Source of the DNA: an uncultured Collinsella sp.
Lineage (GTDB): Bacteria > Actinomycetota > Coriobacteriia > Coriobacteriales > Coriobacteriaceae
Assembly (NCBI GenBank): GCA_900540995.1
Contig: UQHO01000052.1
Span: 1 to 10,292 of the forward strand
Length of the DNA: 10,292 nt
Direction: 5' to 3'
The notes under the pieces were generated by a model. That model saw only the letters and a list, made by a program, of their open reading frames with translations, was not told the DNA's origin and did not search any database. Shown here piece after piece: positions 1 through 6,804 of the stretch; positions within the stretch are counted from its first letter, which is position 1; each line of letters starts with the position of its first letter. Made by a program: the position numbers and the translations under genes.

Positions 1-1
1 G

Positions 2-55
2 GTCACCAAGCACAACCTCAAGTACCGCCGCTACTACCACCAGTTCGACTACTAA
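2..55 (+). CDS. C-terminal end of an unidentified upstream gene (partial)
   Basis: An open frame enters from the left edge and stops at TAA 53-55. It gives 17 residues, VTKHNLKYRRYYHQFDY, rich in Tyr and basic residues. The frame was chosen because its stop is followed about 50 bases later by a strong plus-strand terminator, as expected for a gene end, and its codons end mostly in C, like the rest of the window. Too little is visible to assign a family or function. It is separated from the histidine operon by the terminator. Confidence 0.5.
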   Translation, partial: VTKHNLKYRRYYHQFDY

Positions 56-106
56 GGGCTGATCGCGGGCCCGATATCTTGGCTGGTTGATATTTCGGCC
101 CTACAC

Positions 107-139
107 AAGGGCGCCCGCATTCGCGCGGGCGCCCTTTTT
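107..139 (+). terminator. Rho-independent terminator of the upstream gene
   Basis: A perfect 12-bp stem (AAGGGCGCCCGC, 107-118, pairing with 125-136) closes a six-base loop, ATTCGC. It ends in a run of five T (135-139). GC-rich stem plus T-run is the standard intrinsic terminator form. It should isolate the histidine operon from upstream transcription. Confidence 0.92.
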
Positions 140-227
140 GCGTTGTGACAAGAGGCTACTGCTAATCGCTCGCCCTATGTTTCCAAATGAATACGGCGTG
201 AGCCGAAGAGGACGATTCTCCCCGCAA

Positions 228-249
228 GTACTCTAGTATGCTAAAGTAC
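228..249. promoter_or_regulatory. Candidate operator: GTAC/CTAG inverted repeat
   Basis: Two 9-base arms, GTACTCTAG (228-236) and CTAAAGTAC (241-249), flank the spacer TATG and are complementary at 8 of 9 positions. The CTAG and GTAC content resembles the TrpR-type operator logic of E. coli. TrpR-family proteins (YerC, also called HisR) are predicted to control histidine genes in Firmicutes. Its place about 70 bases upstream of the first his gene fits an operator that overlaps the promoter. The regulator's identity is inference, and no regulator gene is in the window. Confidence 0.4.
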
Positions 250-250
250 C

Positions 251-282
251 CAGAAGACCGGCGGAGCTATGCTGGTCTTCTG
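251..282 (+). promoter_or_regulatory. Leader hairpin upstream of hisZG
   Basis: CAGAAGACCGGC (251-262) pairs with GCTGGTCTTCTG (271-282) over 12 bp with a single G-U pair and an eight-base loop, GGAGCTAT. The following TTCTATAT is only loosely U-rich, so termination would be weak. It could be an attenuator, an mRNA stabiliser, or part of a protein-binding RNA site. It begins two bases after the inverted repeat at 228-249 and ends about 20 bases before the hisZG ribosome binding site GAGGAGG. Confidence 0.5.
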
Positions 283-317
283 TTCTATATGAAACGCAGC
301 ATGAGGAGGCTCACCAG

Positions 318-2033
318 ATGACGGCCACACCGTGGGGATTCCGGGACATATTGCCCGAGGAGGCTCAGGCGCGCGAGGAGATCGCGCTGACGGTGAAGGG
401 CTGCTTTAGGGAGCATCATTACCTTCCGGTCGAGACGCCGCTGCTCGAGGACAAGGTCTCGCTCGAGGAGGGCGGCCGCATTGCGGACACGCCGTTTAAG
501 CTCTTTGACGACGACGGACGCCTGCTGGTGGTCCGTCCCGACAACACGCTGCCGATCGTGCGCCTGGTTTCGACCCGCATGCGCGCGGCCGACCTGCCCC
601 TGCGCCTGCGCTACGAGGCGCCGGTGGTTCGCGAGTGTCAGCGCAATGCCGGCGGCTCGCGTCAGTTTACGCAGCTGGGCTTTGAGCTTATCGGCGCGGG
701 CGATACCGCGGGCGATGTCGAGATTGTTTCGCTGGTGGCGGAGGCCGTGCACGAGCTGACACTTCCCGATGCGCGCATCATCGCAGGCAGCGTGCGTCCT
801 TTTAAGGAATTGCTCGCGGTATGCGAGGATCGTGAGCTGGCGGCCGAGGCCCTGCGCTGCGTGCACGCCAACGACTTTGTGGGCCTCGATGCCCGCGTGG
901 CGGCAAGCGCCGAGTCCGATGCCGTCAAGGCCGCCATTAGCGAGCTGCCGCGCTTGCACGGCGGAGCCGAGGTACTCGACCGCGTGGACGCGCTGCTGGA
1001 GGCTGCCGGTATCGCCGCGCCGCTGACGCGTGAACTGCGTGCCCTGGTCGAGGGCCTGGCTCCCGAGGACGCTCAGGTGCTGTCGTTCGACTTTTCTATC
1101 ATGAACTCTTTCGATTACTATACGGGCCTGGTCTTTAAGGCCTATGCCGGCGGCTTACCCGATCCGGTCGGCTCGGGCGGACGCTATGACTCCATCTTTA
1201 CCGGTGCATTTGGCGATGGCATCGAGGTGCCGGCGGCGGGCTTCGCCTTTTCGCTCGAGCGCCTGGAGGCCGCGCGCACCTCGGTCGAGGACGCCGCTTC
1301 CGATGGCGATCACGCCGCGGGCCGTGGTGCCGAGGGTCCGCTGCGCATCGCCGTGCCCAAGGGCTCGCTTAAGGCCGATACGCTCGACGTGCTCGAGGCC
1401 GCGGGCCTGGACGTCTCTGAGCTGCGTGATCCCGGCCGTCACCTGATTGTGCGCGGCCGCGACACGCGTGCCGGCGAGGGCGCGGTCGGAGATATCGAGT
1501 TTGTCATTGTGCGCCCCAGCGACGCGCCTGCCTTTGTGGGCTGCGGCGGCGCCGACTGCGGCATCTGCGGCTGGGACTCGCTTATCGAGGCAGACCTCAA
1601 CCTACTGCAGCTGGTCGATCTGGGCTACGGCCTGTGCACTTTCATTGAGGCGGAGCCCGCATGGCGCGCCGGTCAGGCCGAGCGCAACTACGTCCGTCGC
1701 GGGTCGCTTCGCGTGGCCACCAAATACCCGCGCATCGCGAGCGCCTGGTATGCCGAGCGCGGCGTGAATGCCGACATCGTTTCGCTGCACGGCAATATTG
1801 AGCTGGGCCCCATCGTCGGCATGACCGACCGCATCGTGGACATTACCGCCACGGGTGCCACGTTGCGCGACAACGACCTGGTCATCACCGGCCGCATTAT
1901 GGACTGCACGGCCCGCTTCTTCGTCAACCCAGGTGCCGCGCGCTTGGATCCGCGCGTTCGCAACTTGGCCGATCGCTTGGCAGCTGCTGTTAAGGACAAG
2001 CATTTTGAGCCCGTCGCGGGCTCGGCACAATAG
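318..2033 (+). CDS. hisZG: ATP phosphoribosyltransferase, fused regulatory (HisZ) and catalytic (HisG) subunits
   Basis: This 571-residue protein catalyses the first step of histidine synthesis, condensing ATP and PRPP to phosphoribosyl-ATP. Residues 1-319 are a HisZ domain, a catalytically dead class II histidyl-tRNA synthetase paralogue. It has a motif 2-like segment (LRLRYEAPVVRE, 95-106), NSFDYYTG (263-270), where functional HisRS has an Arg-containing loop, GSGGRYD (285-291) and a motif 3-like AAGFAFSLERL (306-316). Residues 320-340 form a Ser/Asp/Gly/Ala linker. Residues 341-571 are a short-form HisG: IAVPKGSL (344-351), GCGGADCGICGWDSL (408-422) and the PRPP-binding DITATGATLR (508-517). 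There is no C-terminal ACT-like regulatory domain. Short HisG normally needs a separate HisZ, so the fusion provides both in one chain. The start has GAGGAGG at 303-309. Feedback inhibition by histidine through HisZ is expected from the family. Confidence 0.95.
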   Translation: MTATPWGFRDILPEEAQAREEIALTVKGCFREHHYLPVETPLLEDKVSLEEGGRIADTPFKLFDDDGRLLVVRPDNTLPIVRLVSTRMRAADLPLRLRYEAPVVRECQRNAGGSRQFTQLGFELIGAGDTAGDVEIVSLVAEAVHELTLPDARIIAGSVRPFKELLAVCEDRELAAEALRCVHANDFVGLDARVAASAESDAVKAAISELPRLHGGAEVLDRVDALLEAAGIAAPLTRELRALVEGLAPEDAQVLSFDFSIMNSFDYYTGLVFKAYAGGLPDPVGSGGRYDSIFTGAFGDGIEVPAAGFAFSLERLEAARTSVEDAASDGDHAAGRGAEGPLRIAVPKGSLKADTLDVLEAAGLDVSELRDPGRHLIVRGRDTRAGEGAVGDIEFVIVRPSDAPAFVGCGGADCGICGWDSLIEADLNLLQLVDLGYGLCTFIEAEPAWRAGQAERNYVRRGSLRVATKYPRIASAWYAERGVNADIVSLHGNIELGPIVGMTDRIVDITATGATLRDNDLVITGRIMDCTARFFVNPGAARLDPRVRNLADRLAAAVKDKHFEPVAGSAQ

Positions 2034-2060
2034 CGCGAGCACGCACGGGCACCCCCATAT

Positions 2061-2093
2061 CCGGGCTGCGGACCGATTGGCGCCGCTGCCCGG
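2061..2093 (+). other. Intercistronic hairpin between hisZG and hisD
   Basis: CCGGGCTGCGG (2061-2071) pairs with CCGCTGCCCGG (2083-2093) over 11 positions with one central T-T mismatch and an 11-base loop. A TTTTT run lies at 2101-2105, seven bases past the stem, so it is a poor terminator. It sits in the 105-base hisZG-hisD spacer, the first break in the operon. It may set relative expression by partial termination or RNA processing. The role is inference. Confidence 0.4.
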
Positions 2094-2138
2094 CACCTCG
2101 TTTTTCAAACGCAACCTCGACCGATAGGGGATACCGAT

Positions 2139-3575
2139 ATGAAGACCATCAAGCTTGCTCCCGGTGAGCGTCTCGTTGCCAACCAGCTCAGCCGCAAGGG
2201 CGTGCTGCCGCAAAACATCGTCGACGCCGCCCGCGATATCGTGGCCAACGTGCGCGCCAACGGCGATGCCGCGGTGCGCGATTACTGTCAGCGTTTTGAC
2301 GGTGTTGAGCTGCAGAGTTTTCGCCTGCCGCAGGAGCAGATCGATACCGCGCTCGAAGGCCTCGATCCGGCCTTTGTCGCCGCGCTCGAGAAGGCCGCGC
2401 GCCAGATTCGTGAGTTCCACCAGCGCGAGGTCGAGCAGAGTTGGTTTACCACGCGTCCGGACGGCACGATGCTCGGCGTTAAGGTGACCCCGCTTGCCGC
2501 TGCTGGCATCTATGTGCCGGGCGGCCGCGCGCAGTATCCCTCCACGGTGCTCATGAACGCCATTCCCGCCAAGGTTGCCGGCGTCAAGCGCGTGGTCATG
2601 GTGACGCCGCCGCAAAAGGACGGCCTGATTAGCCCCTATACGCTCGCCGCGGCAAAGCTCGGCGGCGTGGACGAGATCTACATGGTGGGCGGCGCCCAGG
2701 CCGTGGCCGCGCTGGCATACGGTACCGAGACCATTCCGCGCGTCGACAAGATCACCGGCCCGGGCAACGCCTTTGTTGCCGCCGCCAAGCAGATTGTCTC
2801 GGGCGACGTGGGAATCGACATGGTTGCCGGCCCCTCCGAGGTCTGCGTGCTGGCCGATGCCACGGCCAAGCCTATGGTGGTCGCGGCCGACCTGATGGCC
2901 CAGGCCGAGCACGATCCGCTGGCAGCCTGCTATCTGGTGACCTGCGACGAGCAGTTTGCGCGTGAGGTCGAGGCGGGTATCGACATTCTGGTAGCGCAGT
3001 CCCCGCGTGCCGAGATCACGCGTGCCTCACTCGATAACGAGGGCACCATCGTGGTGGCCGCCGACATGGCCGCTGCCGTCGAGGCAGTGAACACCGTGGC
3101 GCCCGAGCACCTGGAGCTGCACTGCAAGGATGCGATGGGCCTGCTTGGCGGTATCCGCAACGCCGGTGCCATCTTTGTGGGCGCTTGGAGCTCCGAGCCG
3201 CTCGGCGATTATGTTGCCGGCCCCAACCACACGCTGCCGACCGGCGGCACGGCCATGTTCTCCAACCCGCTTTCGGTCGAGGAGTTCGTTAAGCGCTCGA
3301 GCGTCATTTGCTATACACCCGAGGGGCTGCTCTCCGACGCTCCCGCTACGCAGCGCCTGGCCGAGGCCGAGGGCCTGTGGGCGCACGCGCTATCCGCCGC
3401 TCTGCGTCGCCGTGTGCTGGAGCAGGGCGAGGATGCCGTGAGTGCCGAGTCTCTGGCCGCGGCCGACCTGACCAAGGTTGCCTGGCCGGGCGACGCCGTG
3501 GCGACGGTTGCCGAGGGCGTGGACCTGGCGGCTGCGGGCGCGGATGGCGCCGGCGCGACTGGCAAGGAGGCCTAA
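2139..3575 (+). CDS. hisD: Histidinol dehydrogenase
   Basis: HisD is the zinc enzyme that oxidises L-histidinol to L-histidine in two NAD-dependent steps, the last reactions of the pathway. The 478-residue product has the family signature spanning ITGPGNAFVAAAKQIVSG (205-222) and MVAGPSEV (228-235). Zn-binding candidates are Gln255 and His258 (AQAEHDP), Asp357 (GDYVAGPNHTLPTGG) and His416 (LWAHALS). The catalytic Glu-His pair is Glu323-His324 (APEHLEL). These assignments follow the known E. coli enzyme. The protein is somewhat longer than the usual 430 or so residues because of an Ala/Gly-rich tail after about residue 430. The ATG follows AGGGGAT at 2126-2132. The stop lies one base before the hisC start, so the two are probably translationally coupled. 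Confidence 0.97.
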   Translation: MKTIKLAPGERLVANQLSRKGVLPQNIVDAARDIVANVRANGDAAVRDYCQRFDGVELQSFRLPQEQIDTALEGLDPAFVAALEKAARQIREFHQREVEQSWFTTRPDGTMLGVKVTPLAAAGIYVPGGRAQYPSTVLMNAIPAKVAGVKRVVMVTPPQKDGLISPYTLAAAKLGGVDEIYMVGGAQAVAALAYGTETIPRVDKITGPGNAFVAAAKQIVSGDVGIDMVAGPSEVCVLADATAKPMVVAADLMAQAEHDPLAACYLVTCDEQFAREVEAGIDILVAQSPRAEITRASLDNEGTIVVAADMAAAVEAVNTVAPEHLELHCKDAMGLLGGIRNAGAIFVGAWSSEPLGDYVAGPNHTLPTGGTAMFSNPLSVEEFVKRSSVICYTPEGLLSDAPATQRLAEAEGLWAHALSAALRRRVLEQGEDAVSAESLAAADLTKVAWPGDAVATVAEGVDLAAAGADGAGATGKEA

Positions 3576-3576
3576 T

Positions 3577-4692
3577 ATGGCCGAGCTGACGCCCCGCATG
3601 AAGGAGCTCGTCCAGCCTTACCTGGCCGGCATTGAGCCCTACGATCCCAACTTTACGCCCACGCGCATCAACCTTTCGGCCAACGAGAACACCTATCCCG
3701 TGCCGGCCGGCGTGCGCGAGGCGGTCGACGCCGCCCTGGCTGCTACACCGCTCAACCGCTATCCCGATCCCATGTCCAACGACCTGCGCGACGAGCTTGC
3801 TGCCTGGCATGGCGTGACGCGCGAGAACATCTGCGTGGGCAACGGCGGCGACGAGCTGCTCTATAACTACCTGCTGGCGTTTGGCGGCGCTGGGCGAACC
3901 CTGCTCAACTGCCCGCCGTGCTTTAGCGAGTACGCGTTCTTTGCGTCGCTCTGCCAGACCGAGGTGCGCGACGTGTGGCGCGACCCCGCGACCTTTGAGC
4001 TCGACCAGGCAGCCGTGCTTGCGGCAGCGCCCGAGTGCAACCTGGCAATCGTGACCTCGCCCAATAACCCCACGGGCGACGTGGCGCCGCTCGACTTTAT
4101 CGCGGCGCTGTGCGATGCGTGCCCCGGCATGGTGATGGTCGACGAGGCCTACGTTGAGTTTGCCGACGATTCGTTTGGCGCGGCCACCACGGCGCAGGGC
4201 CTTATCGCCGAGCATCCCAACCTGGTGATTCTGCATACGTTGTCCAAGGCGTTTGGCGCTGCCGGCACGCGTCTGGGCTGCGTGATCGCGGCGTCCGAGG
4301 TCATCGACGTGTTCGCGGCGATTCGCCAGATCTATTCGGTCAACGTACTGAGCCAGGCGGCGGCGCTTGCCTGCGTGCGTGCCCGCGATGCGTACACGCC
4401 CGTGGTGGCACAGGTCGCATCCGAGCGCGAGCGCGAGCTGTGCGCCCTGCGCGCGATGGCTACCGAGGGCCTGCCCGTGGAGGCATGGCCGAGCGCGGCG
4501 AACTTTGTGCTCGTGCGTACGCCGCATGCCACGCGCGTGCGCGAGCGCCTACGCGACGAGTATTCGATTTTGGTGCGCGACTTTAGCTATGCGCCGGGGC
4601 TTTCGGACTGTCTGCGCATTACCGTGGGCACGCCGCAGGAAAACGATGAGGTACTGGCTGCGTTTGCCGTGCTGGTGAAGGAGGAGATCTAG
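3577..4692 (+). CDS. hisC: Histidinol-phosphate aminotransferase
   Basis: HisC is a PLP-dependent fold-type I aminotransferase that converts imidazole acetol phosphate and glutamate to L-histidinol phosphate and 2-oxoglutarate. The 371-residue protein has LSANENTYP (33-41), SPNNPTG (161-167), VDEAYVEF (188-195), the PLP Schiff-base lysine Lys224 in TLSKAFGAAGTRLG (221-234), and Arg347 in LRITVGT (346-352) for substrate phosphate or carboxylate contact. The ATG at 3577 is chosen over a longer upstream frame because AAGGAGG (3564-3570) lies at ideal spacing and the longer form would overlap hisD by about 100 bases without homology. The hisC stop directly abuts the hisB start. Confidence 0.96.
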   Translation: MAELTPRMKELVQPYLAGIEPYDPNFTPTRINLSANENTYPVPAGVREAVDAALAATPLNRYPDPMSNDLRDELAAWHGVTRENICVGNGGDELLYNYLLAFGGAGRTLLNCPPCFSEYAFFASLCQTEVRDVWRDPATFELDQAAVLAAAPECNLAIVTSPNNPTGDVAPLDFIAALCDACPGMVMVDEAYVEFADDSFGAATTAQGLIAEHPNLVILHTLSKAFGAAGTRLGCVIAASEVIDVFAAIRQIYSVNVLSQAAALACVRARDAYTPVVAQVASERERELCALRAMATEGLPVEAWPSAANFVLVRTPHATRVRERLRDEYSILVRDFSYAPGLSDCLRITVGTPQENDEVLAAFAVLVKEEI

Positions 4693-5280
4693 ATGGGCCG
4701 TTATGCCGAGGTGACCCGCAAGACGGGGGAGACCGACATTGTCGTAAAGCTCGACCTGGACGGAAGCGGCGTGTGCGATATCTCGACCGGCGTGCCGTTT
4801 TTCGACCACATGCTCAACGCCTTTGGCCGCCATGGTCTGTTCGATCTGACGGTGCACGCGGTGGGCGACGTGGAGGTCGATGCGCACCACACCGTCGAGG
4901 ACACGGGCATTGTGCTGGGCGAGGCGTTTTGCCAGGCGCTGGGCGACAAGGCGGGCATTACGCGCTTTGCCGACGCGGCGATCGCCATGGACGAGACGCT
5001 CGTGATGGCTGCTGTTGATATTTCGGGCCGCGGGCAGGCCTACTGCGAGCTGCCCGTGCCGACCGAGCGCGTGGGCAGCTTCGATACCGAGCTGGCCGTC
5101 GAGTTCTTCTACGCCTTTGCGCGCGACGCCAAGCTCACGCTGCACGTGCGCGAGCTGGCGGGCGGCAACTCGCATCACATTATCGAGGCCGCCTTTAAGG
5201 CCGTGGGCCGCACGATGCGCTACGCCTGTGAGCTGGATCCCCGCGTGCAGGGCATCCCCAGCACCAAGGGTTCACTCTAA
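4693..5280 (+). CDS. hisB: Imidazoleglycerol-phosphate dehydratase (monofunctional)
   Basis: HisB dehydrates imidazole glycerol phosphate to imidazole acetol phosphate using a di-manganese centre. The 195-residue product matches the monofunctional form, without the N-terminal phosphatase domain of enteric bacteria. Metal-ligand motifs are FFDHM (36-40), DAHHTVED (63-70) and NSHHIIEA (159-166); AMDE (98-101) and the C-terminal IPSTKG (188-193) are also present. The start codon follows the hisC stop with no gap, and its AAGGAGGAG Shine-Dalgarno lies inside the end of hisC. Because HisB carries no phosphatase, a separate histidinol-phosphatase is needed, and the convergent PHP gene downstream of hisE fits. 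Confidence 0.97.
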   Translation: MGRYAEVTRKTGETDIVVKLDLDGSGVCDISTGVPFFDHMLNAFGRHGLFDLTVHAVGDVEVDAHHTVEDTGIVLGEAFCQALGDKAGITRFADAAIAMDETLVMAAVDISGRGQAYCELPVPTERVGSFDTELAVEFFYAFARDAKLTLHVRELAGGNSHHIIEAAFKAVGRTMRYACELDPRVQGIPSTKGSL

Positions 5281-5294
5281 CTGCCACAAGGACA

Positions 5295-5335
5295 AAAACC
5301 ACCACGAAAGTGCCTGTCCCCTTTGTGGTGGTTTT
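5295..5335 (+). terminator. Terminator-like palindrome inside the operon (hisB-hisH spacer)
   Basis: The left arm AAAACCACCAC then GAAAG (5295-5310) pairs with CTTTGTGGTGGTTTT (5321-5335), giving 15 bp with one bulged G (5306) and loop TGCCTGTCCC. The right arm ends in TTTT, so it looks like an intrinsic terminator although hisH follows within 25 bases. It could reduce downstream transcription, stabilise mRNA ends, or be a copy of a dispersed palindromic repeat. Its loop-side GGGACAGGCA (minus strand) is reminiscent of the GGGACAG motif near the hisE-end palindrome. Confidence 0.6.
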
Positions 5336-5359
5336 GGATGATGGGAAAAGGAGGGTCGC

Positions 5360-6061
5360 GTGGGCGAACCGAAGATCGTGGTGGTCGACTACCACAAGGG
5401 CAACTTGTCGAGCGTTGCGCGCGGGCTTGCGCGCGCCGGTGCCGCCGCCTGCACGTCGGACGATCCGGAGCAGATCCGCAACGCCGACGGCCTGGTCATC
5501 CCGGGCGTGGGCGCGTTTTACGACGCGATCGCCTTTATGCGCGAGGGCGGCGAGGCGGACGCGGTGCTCGACGCCGTTGCCGCCGGAACTCCGCTGCTCG
5601 GCATCTGTCTGGGCCTTCAGTTGTTTTTTGAGCGCGGCGACGAGGGCGTGCTGGCGGACGAGGGCGCGGACGCGGACGACGATGCCTCCGAGCAGGCCGG
5701 CGGTTCCTGGGTCGATGGCTTGGGCATTATGCGCGGCTCGTGCACGCGCCTGGAGTCGAGCCGCCTGAAGGTGCCGCACGTGGGCTGGGACCAGGTGCAC
5801 ATGACGCCCGCCGGTGCGGCCGATCCGCTGCTCGCCGGTTTTGCCGAGGGCGCCAACATGTACTTCACCCACAGCTACGCGGTGGCAGACGACGCCGATG
5901 CTGCCGACGTTCTGGCGCACACGCACTATACGCGGAGCTTCCCGTGCATCGTGCGCCATGGCAACGTGTGGGGCTGCCAGTTCCATCCCGAGAAATCCTC
6001 CGCGCTGGGTCAGCGCATCCTTAAGAACTTCGTCAACATCGTCGAGGAGGCTGGCCGATGA
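5360..6061 (+). CDS. hisH: Imidazole glycerol phosphate synthase, glutaminase subunit
   Basis: HisH is the class I glutamine amidotransferase that supplies ammonia to HisF. In the 233-residue product the oxyanion-strand motif is PGVGAF (48-53), the nucleophile is Cys83 in GICLGLQ (81-87), and the rest of the triad is His209 and Glu211 in FHPEKS (208-213). A GTG start at 5360 is chosen because AAAAGGAGGG (5346-5355) lies just upstream and VVVDYHKGNL aligns with the family N-terminus. Residues about 96-117 form an acidic, Asp/Ala/Glu-rich insert directly after LQLFFERGDEG, making the protein longer than the usual 200-210 residues. The stop overlaps the hisA start as ATGA, which suggests translational coupling. 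Confidence 0.95.
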   Translation: MGEPKIVVVDYHKGNLSSVARGLARAGAAACTSDDPEQIRNADGLVIPGVGAFYDAIAFMREGGEADAVLDAVAAGTPLLGICLGLQLFFERGDEGVLADEGADADDDASEQAGGSWVDGLGIMRGSCTRLESSRLKVPHVGWDQVHMTPAGAADPLLAGFAEGANMYFTHSYAVADDADAADVLAHTHYTRSFPCIVRHGNVWGCQFHPEKSSALGQRILKNFVNIVEEAGR

Positions 6062-6801
6062 TCCTGTTTCCCGCAATCGATCTGATCGGCGGCAAGGTCG
6101 TGCGCCTGGAGCGCGGCGACCGCAGTCGCTGCAAGGTATATTCCGACGACCCCGTGGCCGTTGCCCGCTCGTTTGCCGAGCAGGGCGCGAGCTGGGTGCA
6201 CGTCGTCGATTTGTCCTCTGCCTTTGGCGAGGATGAGGACACATGCGCTGCCAATTCGGCGGCGATCAAGGCCATCTGCGGTGTCGACGGTCTATCCGTG
6301 GACGTGGGCGGCGGCGTCCGCTCGCTCGCGCGCATCGACGAGTTGGCAGGCTACGGCGCACGCCGCATCGCACTGGGCACCGTGCTGGTGACCGAGCCGG
6401 GTTTTGCCGAGGTGGCGGCCGAAGGCTTTGGCGAGCTGCTCGTGGCCGACATCGCCGCTCGCGACGGCCAGGTCAAGGTGAACGGCTGGCGCGACGGCGC
6501 GGGCGTGGCGCTCGACGACGCCGTGGCGCAGCTTTCCGAGCTGGGCTTTAAGCATCTGGTGTATACCGACATCGCGCGTGATGGCATGCAGACGGGCATC
6601 GATGTGGCGGCGTATCGCCATGTGGCCGAGGTCGCGGGTTTTCCCGTCGTGGCTTCGGGCGGTATCTCGACGCTCGACGACATCCGTGCGCTTGCCGCGG
6701 TGGGCGGGGATGCCATCGAGGGTGCCATTACCGGTCGCGCGCTCTACGAGGGCAACTTTGCGCTGGCCCAGGCGCTGGCCGCCGTCCGAGGGGAGGAGTA
6801 G
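6058..6801 (+). CDS. hisA: ProFAR isomerase (phosphoribosylformimino-AICAR-P isomerase)
   Basis: HisA is a (beta/alpha)8 barrel that isomerises ProFAR to PRFAR, the substrate of HisF-HisH. The 247-residue product is the usual length. Catalytic acid/base candidates are Asp8 (FPAIDLIGGKVVRL), Asp131 (VADIAARDG) and Asp171 (YTDIARDGMQTG). Phosphate-binding loops are VDVGGGVRS (81-89) with ALGT (105-108), and VASGGIS (198-204) with EGAITGRALY (221-230). In other actinobacteria a bifunctional HisA/TrpF (PriA) occurs. Nothing seen here distinguishes the two with certainty, but the gene lies in a complete his operon. It overlaps hisH by four bases, and hisF starts three bases after its stop. Confidence 0.95.
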   Translation: MILFPAIDLIGGKVVRLERGDRSRCKVYSDDPVAVARSFAEQGASWVHVVDLSSAFGEDEDTCAANSAAIKAICGVDGLSVDVGGGVRSLARIDELAGYGARRIALGTVLVTEPGFAEVAAEGFGELLVADIAARDGQVKVNGWRDGAGVALDDAVAQLSELGFKHLVYTDIARDGMQTGIDVAAYRHVAEVAGFPVVASGGISTLDDIRALAAVGGDAIEGAITGRALYEGNFALAQALAAVRGEE

Positions 6802-6804
6802 CCT

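Larger units (their letters stand above)
140..317 (+). promoter_or_regulatory. Leader and promoter region of the histidine operon
   Basis: These 178 bases separate the upstream terminator from the hisZG start and must hold the operon promoter. No consensus promoter is clear. TTGCGT (138-143) and GCTAAT (161-166) are spaced 17 bases apart but match only weakly, and TATGCT (237-242) lies inside the inverted repeat without a good -35. Two structured elements, listed separately, fill 228-282. I see no T-box sequence and no His-codon-rich leader peptide, so control by a DNA-binding repressor or an RNA hairpin fits better than classical His attenuation. Confidence 0.55.

Noticed and set aside
177..236. 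Short frame in the leader as a possible attenuation peptide
   Set aside because: Its 19 codons contain no histidine and no clear ribosome binding site precedes it.
140..317. T-box riboswitch controlling the his operon
   Set aside because: The conserved T-box bulge sequence (AGGGTGG-type) and specifier-loop layout are not seen.
289..321. Ten-codon leader frame MKRSMRRLTR whose stop overlaps the hisZG start as ATGA
   Set aside because: It has no ribosome binding site, no His codons and contains the hisZG Shine-Dalgarno. It is most likely chance.
1602..2912. Long minus-strand open frame of 436 codons opposite hisZG and hisD
   Set aside because: It lies opposite two unmistakable genes, is rich in His, Arg, Gly and Leu from GC-rich antisense codons, and has no recognisable domain.
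3346..4527. Long minus-strand open frame opposite hisD/hisC, and similar ones at 5195-6244 and 6292-7698
   Set aside because: All are antisense to conserved his genes, and such frames are expected in GC-rich coding DNA. None shows family motifs.
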